Positions 13,873-20,096 of a DNA stretch of 25,596 nucleotides are shown here, in pieces. Position numbers and translations under genes: made by a program. Under the pieces are notes generated by a model. It searched no databases and had not been told where the DNA came from. It saw nothing but the letters and a program-made list of their open reading frames with translations. Source of the DNA: a virus; IMG/VR virus record IMGVR_UViG_3300031957_003203, positions 1 through 25,596 of that record. One strand, given 5' to 3'. Within the stretch, counting starts at the first letter, position 1. Each line of letters opens with the position of its first letter.

Positions 13873-14341
13873 TTGCCCGATCGCCCGCGCCAAGGATGAC
13901 CGGATCGCCGATCTGGAAATGCGCCTGGAGCAGGCGCGCGCTCTGGCGGAGACGGCCCAGCCTGGCGTGCCATGGGAATGGCAGCTGGATCGGCCCATGG
14001 CGATTGCTGCCCATTGCCTGGCGCGGGGGCCGCACACGGCCGCGCAGATGGCCGTCTCGCTCGATCTGGGCATTCCGGAGGCCCGTCACACGGCGCGCGA
14101 TGTGGCGGCCATTGTCGCGCGCCTGGCGCGCAATCTGGGCGACTATGGCTGGTTGGTCGCCGCTGGCGGTGAAACCGGCCGGCCGGCGCGGCTGTCGGAT
14201 ATGCATCAGGTGCATCCCGGCTTGCAGGATCTTTTCAGGGCGGCTGTGAGGGGCGAGGGCGATATCAGCGCCCAGCCTCTGCCGACACGCCGCATACCGC
14301 CCGGCACACGGGCCTATCAAGCATTGGAGGGCAGGGGGTGA
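13865..14341 (+). CDS. Winged-helix-like regulatory protein
   Basis: A 158-residue protein. It starts MCDCPIARAKDDRIADLEMRL, a short coiled coil, then residues about 50-100 (AIAAHCLARGPHTAAQMAVSLDLG... VAAIVARLARNLGDYGW) form a winged-helix-like unit. The stop overlaps the GTG start of the next gene. It may work with that replication protein; this is inferred from adjacency. Confidence 0.65.
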   Translation: MCDCPIARAKDDRIADLEMRLEQARALAETAQPGVPWEWQLDRPMAIAAHCLARGPHTAAQMAVSLDLGIPEARHTARDVAAIVARLARNLGDYGWLVAAGGETGRPARLSDMHQVHPGLQDLFRAAVRGEGDISAQPLPTRRIPPGTRAYQALEGRG

Positions 14342-15336
14342 GCGGTCTGGTATCGGGTCTCTTCTGGAAGGCGCGCGGTCTCGGACGGCCGGCGGTCCCT
14401 GGCGTTGCCGCCACGGAGACCGAACCGGCCATCCCTGCGCAGACGGCTGTCTCCGGCGCGCTGGTCAAGGCGATAGGCGCGCGGATCGGGGATGCCTGTG
14501 ATGAGGACGGCGTCGGCTATCGCTCCTTGGCGCGTGAAGCCCTGGCCGATGACACCGAGCTGTCGCCTAAAGTCGTGCAAAGGGCCGTGTCCTGGCTTCG
14601 CGAGCTGGGCATCCTGATAGTCGCGGCCGGGGGTTCCGGTGGCCGAGGTGTGGCCCCGCGCTATGACATTGATCTGGATCGGCTTTGCGATTTCATCCCG
14701 GCCGATGCCTTGCCAAAGCGCTTCCGCCGCCGGGCGTCCGACCCAGCTGATGAGCGTCACGAAAAGGGGGACAGGCTGACCCCCAATAGTGGCGCAAAAG
14801 GGGGTCACGAGAGTCCCGAAAGGGGGTCAGAGAGGTCCCAAAAGGGGGGCATGTCTGACCCCCACCACAGTAAGACCACAGTTAATAACCACAGCGCGGG
14901 CGCGTCCGCGAGCGAGCGCGGGGGCTCGCGGCCGTCCCGCCGCAAGCGCCGGTCTGACCCGCCACCGGCGGATCCGCCGAAGCCACCGAAGATCGCTGTT
15001 CCCGAGGGACGAGAGGGGCAGCTGATCCGAGCGGCGCTGGACGGCAATGACCCGAATATCGCCTGGAAGGTGAAGCCGTGGCTGGGCCGTTTCCGCTTTG
15101 CGGAATGCCTGGTCAACAGCATCGAGTTGAAACTGGTCGTGGATGGTTCGGACAAGGAGTTTCGTTCTGTTTTCACCGGTGCGCTCAAGCATTTAGGGCT
15201 CGGCGGGGTAACCGTTTGGATGCCCGCCTTTGCTCAACGGCAGGCCGATCACGGCAATGCCCGATGGCTCACAGACGGGCCTGACGAAAACTGGTTCAGC
15301 AAATCGCTTCGACAATTGGAGACCGCTCATGGGTAA
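14338..15336 (+). CDS. Putative phage replication initiation protein (lambda-O-like layout)
   Basis: A 332-residue protein with a GTG start overlapping the previous TGA. Residues about 36-125 are a winged helix of the kind seen in phage replication proteins (ALVKAIGARIGDA, YRSLAREALADDTELS, KVVQRAVSWLRELGILIV, then GRGVAPRYDIDL). Residues about 135-220 are low-complexity, with KGG and SP/SD repeats and a basic Arg/Pro stretch. The C-terminal part (about 222-330) is a compact domain with AWKVKPWLGRFRF and FSKSLRQLE. The low-complexity region is encoded by a repeat array that looks like an origin. No helicase or primase motif is seen, so it would load host proteins. Confidence 0.72.
   Translation: MSGLVSGLFWKARGLGRPAVPGVAATETEPAIPAQTAVSGALVKAIGARIGDACDEDGVGYRSLAREALADDTELSPKVVQRAVSWLRELGILIVAAGGSGGRGVAPRYDIDLDRLCDFIPADALPKRFRRRASDPADERHEKGDRLTPNSGAKGGHESPERGSERSQKGGMSDPHHSKTTVNNHSAGASASERGGSRPSRRKRRSDPPPADPPKPPKIAVPEGREGQLIRAALDGNDPNIAWKVKPWLGRFRFAECLVNSIELKLVVDGSDKEFRSVFTGALKHLGLGGVTVWMPAFAQRQADHGNARWLTDGPDENWFSKSLRQLETAHG
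14762..14863 (+). repeat. Direct and inverted GGGGGTCA repeats inside the replication gene (origin candidate)
   Basis: Four forward copies near AAAAGGGGGTCA start at 14762, 14796, 14818 and 14840; the last three are 22 bp apart. Inverted copies TGACCCCC lie at 14777-14784 and 14856-14863. An AT-richer stretch with GTTAATAACC (14881-14890) follows. Intragenic iterons followed by an AT-rich segment are the plan of lambda ori inside the O gene. Confidence 0.6.
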
Positions 15337-16093
15337 GCTCCCCGCATCCCCCGCCATGATCGCCGGGCTGGCCGCTCAACGTCGCCGCAAGGCCGAGGAG
15401 AGCCCGGAAATAGCCGCCTATCAGGACCAGGCCGACGAACGGCGTTCGGTGCGCCAGGCGCAGGAGAAGGCGCAGCGAGAGGCTTTCCTGAAGAGCCCGG
15501 AGGGGAAGGATATGCTGGCGCGGCGGGAAGCCATGGCGCGCGCGGCGGCGATGCTGGGCAAGTCTGACCGGTGGGGCGAGATCAACACCTTCACGGCGAT
15601 GATGCGCGGCATGTCGGTCGAGAAAGGGGTGGTCAAGGCCCTGGCACCCAATGTCTTTGTCCAGCGGCTTCACTCCCCCGCTAATGGCAAGGGCGGTCTG
15701 CTGACCATTGAGCATGTTGCAGCGGCGGCGGACTATGCCAGCTTGTCGGACCAGCTCAAGGTCGGCGGGGCCAGCCGGGATCCAGCCGAGATCCGGGTCG
15801 AGGGTGGCGGCGCGGGCTGCACCGAGCTGGCGGTCCTCAACCGGATGGACGCAGCCAAGGCCTTCCGGGCTGCGCAAGAGGCGCTCCGTCTGACCTCCAT
15901 CGTGCCCGAATGGGGTCGCGTGATTCGTCGCCTGGTGGACTGGGTCATCCTCGACGGTGGGCATCCGTTGGAGGATTTCGACGTCAAAGCGGTGGCGCCC
16001 CTGCTCGGGCAGGATGCCGAAAAGTCCTGCAGGGCCTTGCTTTTCCGTCAAGGTGTCGACTGCCTGTGTCAACACTTCGCAAAGTCCGGTTGA
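15329..16093 (+). CDS. Candidate late-gene regulator at the end of the early operon
   Basis: A 254-residue protein. The N-terminus is basic and helical (AAQRRRKAEE), followed by a long Arg/Glu/Ala helix (about 38-75). The C-terminal part (about 168-250) is well ordered, with AKAFRAAQEALRLTSIVPEW, RLVDWVILDGGHPLEDF and a Cys-containing end. It is reminiscent of DUF6456-type tails, but I cannot assign it firmly. It carries one copy of the repeated palindrome read as DERRSV. The ATG overlaps the previous stop. It is the last gene before the terminator and control region ahead of the late genes, so a Q-like role is possible. Confidence 0.6.
   Translation: MGKLPASPAMIAGLAAQRRRKAEESPEIAAYQDQADERRSVRQAQEKAQREAFLKSPEGKDMLARREAMARAAAMLGKSDRWGEINTFTAMMRGMSVEKGVVKALAPNVFVQRLHSPANGKGGLLTIEHVAAAADYASLSDQLKVGGASRDPAEIRVEGGGAGCTELAVLNRMDAAKAFRAAQEALRLTSIVPEWGRVIRRLVDWVILDGGHPLEDFDVKAVAPLLGQDAEKSCRALLFRQGVDCLCQHFAKSG
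15436..15448. repeat. Dispersed palindrome copy 3
   Basis: The 13-bp core CGAACGGCGTTCG, inside the gene 15329-16093, again read as ERRS. Confidence 0.7.
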
Positions 16094-16127
16094 CATCCAA
16101 ACAGTTTGGATCGTACCCATTGTGTCA
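16090..16127. promoter_or_regulatory. Nested dyad: TTGACA/TGTCAA around TCCAAAC-A-GTTTGGA
   Basis: A perfect inverted repeat TCCAAACAGTTTGGA (16096-16110) directly follows a TTGACA (16090-16095). On the other side TGTCAA (16122-16127) gives a TTGACA on the minus strand. It overlaps the stop of the preceding gene. It may be an operator inside a promoter. Confidence 0.5.
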
Positions 16128-16151
16128 ATCGAGATCAGTGCGTCTCAACCC

Positions 16152-16185
16152 GCCCCGCCAGCCACCCGCTCGCGGGGCTTTTTCT
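16152..16185 (+). terminator. Rho-independent terminator of the early operon
   Basis: GCCCCGC (16152-16158) pairs with GCGGGGC (16172-16178) across a 13-nt loop and is followed by TTTTTCTT. It lies about 60 bp after the last early gene. Confidence 0.65.
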
Positions 16186-16209
16186 TGCCCGAAACACACG
16201 AAAACAAAG

Positions 16210-16322
16210 GCTTAGCGGGTCCTTCCTGGCGCTATCCCGTATACGGGGCATCTAAGCGCGGGACTTTTGGACACACAGGCCTCTAAAACATTGTTGACAG
16301 TTCCGGGCTCAGCCCGTTGACA
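16210..16322. promoter_or_regulatory. Late control region with palindromes and paired GTTGACA
   Basis: The stretch contains a perfect palindrome CCCGTATACGGG (16236-16247) bracketed by GCTTAG (16210-16215) and CTAAGC (16252-16257). Further on, TTGACA occurs at 16294-16299 and 16317-16322, 23 bp apart, with a GGGCTCAGCCC hairpin between them. No convincing -10 is seen, which suggests an activator-dependent promoter. AAGGAG at 16327-16332 is too far from the ATG at 16363 to serve it. Confidence 0.45.
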
Positions 16323-16362
16323 CCTTAAGGAGTTTCCCGGTCAGCCGGTGGCTTGATCGACC

Positions 16363-17097
16363 ATGTCGGAACCCGTCCCGCTGTTGGACCGGAAGCTGGA
16401 TGACGGCTCGCCGGCCTACTTCCAGTACATGTCGCAATACGGCAAGGCTCGCGGGGGTGTGACCCGCGCGGCCGTAAGCGCCTGGCACACGCGCGATGGA
16501 CTTATTGCCTTTGCGACCTGTCCGGTGACGGGAAAGCAGGTGGTGGACGCGGTCGCCAGTGATGAGCGCCGCTTGGCCCACCAGAATCCGCTCAAGCGGC
16601 AGGCCGATGCGCCGGCTGCGCTCGCTGCGCCGGTCGAGGACCCGGCTGGTGAGGATCTGTTCCAGGACGCGGAGCCGCCGGCAGCTGAAGAGATCAGCCC
16701 GGCCGAGCCGGCGCCGAAGCCCGCCCGTGTGGAAGACCCGTTCAAGCGCAGTGCGGCCGAGGCCGTTAGCCGGGATAAATGGCTGGCCGTTCGGCAACGC
16801 GAGATGAAGCTTCGCCAGGAGATGGGGGAGCTGGCCCGTGTCGAAGACATGCAGGACGCGCTCTTCCAGGCCATGCGCCGGGTGCGGGACGCCATGCAGA
16901 GCGTGGCCGCCGAGTGCTGCGAGCGCGCCAACCCGGATGACCCGTCGATCGCGCGCCGCGCCATCCAGGAAGAGGTCGACAAGAAGCTGACGGCCGTGGC
17001 GCTGGAGGTCGAGCGGCTGCTGGCCGGTGCCGAAGAGATCGATCTGCCCGAGATCGGTGCCGCGCCGGAAACGGCAGACGAGCTGATCGATGCCTGA
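16363..17097 (+). CDS. Terminase small subunit
   Basis: A 244-residue protein. The N-terminal part (about 14-60: PAYFQYMSQYGKARGGVTRAAVSAWHTRDGL) fits a DNA-recognition HTH as in Nu1/DUF1441-type small terminases. A Pro/Ala/Glu-rich linker follows (about 78-130), then a long charged helical region (about 140-235) for assembly or large-subunit contact. It is the gene directly before the GpA-type large terminase and overlaps it by 8 bp. An in-frame TGA shortly upstream fixes the ATG at 16363 as the first start, although no Shine-Dalgarno is visible there. Confidence 0.78.
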   Translation: MSEPVPLLDRKLDDGSPAYFQYMSQYGKARGGVTRAAVSAWHTRDGLIAFATCPVTGKQVVDAVASDERRLAHQNPLKRQADAPAALAAPVEDPAGEDLFQDAEPPAAEEISPAEPAPKPARVEDPFKRSAAEAVSRDKWLAVRQREMKLRQEMGELARVEDMQDALFQAMRRVRDAMQSVAAECCERANPDDPSIARRAIQEEVDKKLTAVALEVERLLAGAEEIDLPEIGAAPETADELIDA

Positions 17098-19249
17098 CGG
17101 TACACCGGCGGCCGACCTGTTCGCGCCCTGGCCTGAATTCGATGCCCACCTGGACAAGCAGCGGCTGGGCTATGCCGCGAAGATCCGGGAGGCCCTGACG
17201 CCAGACCCGCCATTCAGCTTGCTCGAATGGACCTGCACCAACCGGTATTTCGATGAGATGTCATCGAATCCGGGCCTGTATGATCCGGACACGGCGCCCT
17301 ACTGCAACGAGCCGATCGACGCGCTCTCCCCGGGCTCCGGCGTCGAGGAAATGTCGGTCATCAAGTGCGCCCAATCCGGCGGCACGGTGATCCTGGAGAG
17401 CTTCAAGGCGGGCCTCCTGTCCTCGGTCGCGGCACCGGCCATGCTGGTCCATCCGACCATCCGGGCGTTCGAAGACTGGGCCGAGGAAAAATGGTGGCCG
17501 CTGGTCTATTCCTCGCCCTCGCTGGATCCCGGCCGGGGTGGTGAAGTCCGCGACAAGACCGACAAGCAGTCCGGCGGCTCGACCGGCAAGCGGATCCGGT
17601 TCCGCAAGGGCGGCTGGATCGTCGGGGCAGGGTCCAACTCGGCCGCGACCCTGCGTCAGAAGTCGATCCGCTTCATGGCGCTCGATGATCTCGACGGGTT
17701 CGAGATGTCGGCCGCCGAGGAGGGCGATCCAGAGAATCTGGCGCACCAGCGCACCAAGACCTATCGACGGCGCGGGCTGGCAGTGACGCTGCGGGTTTCC
17801 ACCCCGCTCCTGGAGGGCTCCTCCAGGATCATGAAGCACTATGCCAATTCGGACATGCGGCGGTTTTACCATCGCTGCAAGAATGCCGAGTGCCGTGCCC
17901 TGGTCGATTTCGACTGGGAGGACGTGATCCGCAATGAGCGGCCGCCCTATCAATCCCATGTCGTTTGCCCGTCCTGTCAGACGGTCCACCGCCATGGCGA
18001 CAAGCAGCGCATGCAGATCGACGGGATGTGGATCCCGACTGCCGAGATTGAGGGGGAACACGACGAAGACGGAGTCGTAAAGCCGCCCAAGCTTATCGAG
18101 GCCGGCGAGGCGGAACGCTGGCGCACCCGCGACATGAAGCACCTGGCCAAGCACCGGGGCTACTGGATCACGGGTTTCATGAATTTCGCCGAGACCTGGG
18201 ATTCGATCGCCGAGGCGCAAGACCGGGCCGGAAAAGACCAGGACGCGCTCAAGGTCTTCAACAACACGGTCCTCGGCCGGCCGTTCAAGATCGCGACGAA
18301 GACGCCGCAATGGGAAGCGCTCTATGGCATCCGCTCGGAAACCTTCCGGCGGGGTGAGGGCGCCAACGGGCCCTGCGTCTTCACCCTGTCGATCGACGTC
18401 CAGTCATACGGGCTTTACTGGCTGGCCAAGGGCTATAACGCCAATGAAGAGAGCTGGTATCTCGACTGGGGTCTGATCCCCGGCGAGACCGCGATCAAGG
18501 GCGAGGGTGCCTGGAAAGAGTTGGACAAAATTGCCGATCGGGGTGCGCCGCTGACGCCTGGCACCTATGTGCCTTTCGACGTGATCGGCATCGATGGCCG
18601 CTATAACACCGATGCGGTGAAGGACTGGGCCAAGCATCGGCCGCTGGCCATCGTCACCAATGGTGATCCGGGCTGGGGCAGCGACATCATCAAGCTGGCC
18701 CGTCGCTCCGAGATCTCGAAATCGGGAAAGAAGAAAAAATACGGCGAGCGCACCTGGCACATCGCCACCTGGTCGGCCAAGGCCGCTCTGGTCGCGCGCT
18801 ATTACCGATCGGTGGAAGAGGGCGCCATTGATGAGACCGGCATCCCGAAAGGGTATTGCTGGCTGCCCATGAATGCGGATGAGGCGCTGTGCCGCCAGCT
18901 GACATCCGAATATCTGCACGCCGAAAGGCGCAAGCATGACGGCATGCTGGTGCGCAAATGGGTGGTGAAGTCTGGAGAGGAAAACCACCTCTTCGACTGC
19001 GACGTGATCAGCTTCGCCTGCATCTGCTATCTCGGCGCCCGCTCGCCCGGCGATCGCGGCTCCTGGACGCTGGAAGACTGGATCGAGCGGGAAGAGCGTG
19101 TCCGCGATCTGCTCGACCGCGAACAGCGCGATCTGTTCGACCATGCTCGCCGCCGGCCGGCGGCCATCGCAGACACCTCGAACGTCCCGGCCAAGTCGAC
19201 CGAGCTTTCGCCGGCGCTCGCCGCGATGGCCCGGGCAAACCAGTCATAG
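17090..19249 (+). CDS. Terminase large subunit, lambda GpA family
   Basis: A 719-residue packaging motor that cuts and pumps phage DNA. The ATPase has a Walker-A-like KCAQSGGT (92-99) that lacks the usual GKT but resembles other GpA proteins, a Walker B MALDDLDGFE (196-205) and motif III STPL (237-240). A zinc knuckle follows (C263, C268, C293, C296). The nuclease domain begins near SIDVQ (about 430) and continues to the Cys-rich DCDVISFACICYL near the C-terminus. Length and order fit the lambda gpA family. It lies between the small terminase and gpW-like genes. One copy of the repeated palindrome lies just behind its stop. Confidence 0.94.
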   Translation: MPDGTPAADLFAPWPEFDAHLDKQRLGYAAKIREALTPDPPFSLLEWTCTNRYFDEMSSNPGLYDPDTAPYCNEPIDALSPGSGVEEMSVIKCAQSGGTVILESFKAGLLSSVAAPAMLVHPTIRAFEDWAEEKWWPLVYSSPSLDPGRGGEVRDKTDKQSGGSTGKRIRFRKGGWIVGAGSNSAATLRQKSIRFMALDDLDGFEMSAAEEGDPENLAHQRTKTYRRRGLAVTLRVSTPLLEGSSRIMKHYANSDMRRFYHRCKNAECRALVDFDWEDVIRNERPPYQSHVVCPSCQTVHRHGDKQRMQIDGMWIPTAEIEGEHDEDGVVKPPKLIEAGEAERWRTRDMKHLAKHRGYWITGFMNFAETWDSIAEAQDRAGKDQDALKVFNNTVLGRPFKIATKTPQWEALYGIRSETFRRGEGANGPCVFTLSIDVQSYGLYWLAKGYNANEESWYLDWGLIPGETAIKGEGAWKELDKIADRGAPLTPGTYVPFDVIGIDGRYNTDAVKDWAKHRPLAIVTNGDPGWGSDIIKLARRSEISKSGKKKKYGERTWHIATWSAKAALVARYYRSVEEGAIDETGIPKGYCWLPMNADEALCRQLTSEYLHAERRKHDGMLVRKWVVKSGEENHLFDCDVISFACICYLGARSPGDRGSWTLEDWIEREERVRDLLDREQRDLFDHARRRPAAIADTSNVPAKSTELSPALAAMARANQS

Positions 19250-19252
19250 CCG

Positions 19253-19267
19253 CCGAACGGCGTTCGG
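19253..19267. repeat. Dispersed palindrome copy 4
   Basis: CCGAACGGCGTTCGG in the non-coding gap right after the terminase stop. With a single mismatch position the dyad extends to 19249-19271. Confidence 0.75.
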
Positions 19268-19374
19268 TGGCGTTTCCTCATCGGGTCGAGCACCGCTTTT
19301 GCTGCTGCACACGTTGGCCGGTGTGTTGGGTGCGGCCGGAAGGGAGCGGCGTCGGGGCCAGGCGCCAAGTTTCA

Positions 19375-19449
19375 GCGGCTCTGGCAGAGCGGTTATGCGC
19401 AGGCCTTCCAAGCCTTGAGATGCCGGTTCGACCCCGGCGGGCCGCTCCA
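19375..19449 (+). tRNA. tRNA-Gly (UCC anticodon) within the head operon
   Basis: A complete 75-nt cloverleaf. The acceptor GCGGCTC pairs with GGGCCGC (19439-19445). The D stem is short and the D loop AGCGGTTA is Cys-tRNA-like. The anticodon loop is CTTCCAA with TCC at 19407-19409, and the T arm is GCCGG/CCGGC with loop TTCGACC. The discriminator is T and CCA is encoded. Glycine identity elements (G1-C72, C2-G71, G3-C70, U73, C35, C36) are all present. The C27-T43 pair is mismatched. It is on the coding strand between the terminase and a small gene, so it is probably processed from the late transcript and reads GGA codons. Confidence 0.88.
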
Positions 19450-19468
19450 TCTATCGCAGGAGGCGCGA

Positions 19469-19663
19469 ATGCAGCGCACCCGTCAGGCCGATGATGGCCT
19501 GGAGGAAAAGGACCGGCGTGACCGATCGGCGCTCGGCTGTGTCGATCGGGCCTGCAAGGGCAAGTCGGTCCAGCTCGGCGCGGTGACGCGCGGCCGGTGC
19601 CGGCGGCAGCGGCTGCAATGCCTGACCTGCCACACGATCTGGACACGGGTCTGGGTCGACTGA
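19469..19663 (+). CDS. Small Cys- and Arg-rich protein between tRNA-Gly and gpW
   Basis: A 64-residue protein with five Cys, including a LQCLTCHTIW element near the end and an RACKGK segment before it; a zinc ribbon is likely. AGGAGG 5-6 nt upstream of the ATG at 19469 is an excellent ribosome binding site and fixes the start. It begins 19 bp behind the tRNA. No family recognised. Confidence 0.6.
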   Translation: MQRTRQADDGLEEKDRRDRSALGCVDRACKGKSVQLGAVTRGRCRRQRLQCLTCHTIWTRVWVD

Positions 19664-19700
19664 ATTTCCAATCGCATGGCGCTCGGGGGAGGCCAGCGAC

Positions 19701-19734
19701 GGCGAGGCGGCCGGGCTCACGCGGCCGCCTCGCC
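19701..19734. other. Strong intergenic hairpin, 13-bp stem
   Basis: GGCGAGGCGGCCG (19701-19713) pairs perfectly with 19722-19734 across an 8-nt loop. No T-run follows, so a processing or stability element is more likely than a simple terminator. It lies behind the 64-residue gene. Confidence 0.6.
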
Positions 19735-19789
19735 CCATCATTCCAGGCGCCGTCTCGTGTGTTCTCGATTCAGCGTTGCGCGCCTGGCC

Positions 19790-19823
19790 GGGACAGCCGG
19801 TTTTCATAGCGGCCGGCTGTCCC
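19790..19823. other. Second intergenic hairpin, 11-bp stem
   Basis: GGGACAGCCGG (19790-19800) pairs perfectly with CCGGCTGTCCC (19813-19823) across a 12-nt loop. Only a weak pyrimidine stretch follows. It lies 26 bp before the gpW-like start. Confidence 0.6.
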
Positions 19824-19849
19824 ACCTTTCTCATTCACCGGAGGCATCC

Positions 19850-20092
19850 ATGGCGCGCACGCTCGAAGCGATCGACGCAGATATCGCGAAATTCCAGGCC
19901 GCCCTGGACGATCTGCTGCTGGGCAACAAGGCCCAGACCCTGAAACACAATGGCCGCGAGCGCACTGTCGAGACGGGTTCCAATCGTGCCGGCGATATCC
20001 GGCGCCGACTGCTCGAGCTGCAACAAGAGCGCTCCCGTATCACCGGCGAGCGCTCGCCTTTCGCCCCCATCTTTCCGCCGATCATGAGTTAA
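19850..20092 (+). CDS. Head-tail joining protein, gpW family
   Basis: An 80-residue protein. In lambda, gpW sits between terminase and portal, is about 68 residues long and closes the head for tail attachment. The same features are seen here: an N-terminal helix (TLEAIDADIAKFQAALDDLL), a short beta hairpin (AQTLKHNGRERTVET) and a second helix (AGDIRRRLLELQQERSRI). The start at 19850 has CCGGAGG upstream; the longer frame would cross two hairpins. Place and fold pattern agree. Confidence 0.85.
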   Translation: MARTLEAIDADIAKFQAALDDLLLGNKAQTLKHNGRERTVETGSNRAGDIRRRLLELQQERSRITGERSPFAPIFPPIMS

Positions 20093-20096
20093 GCCC

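Noticed and set aside
14762-14863. CRISPR-like array
   Set aside because: The repeats are only 8-12 bp, occur in both orientations, lie inside a coding gene and have spacers of about 10 bp. An iteron array fits better.
17261-18310. 349-residue minus-strand frame inside the terminase gene
   Set aside because: Antisense to well-supported motor motifs of the terminase; composition is that of a shadow frame.
19375-19449. tRNA-Gly as the attachment site
   Set aside because: It lies in the middle of the structural operon, far from the integrase, and no second copy of its 3' end is seen. The tRNA-His beside int is the better site.
19504-19518. Fifth copy of the dispersed palindrome
   Set aside because: CCGATCGGCGCTCGG differs at two positions and is not symmetrical in the same way; treated as chance similarity.
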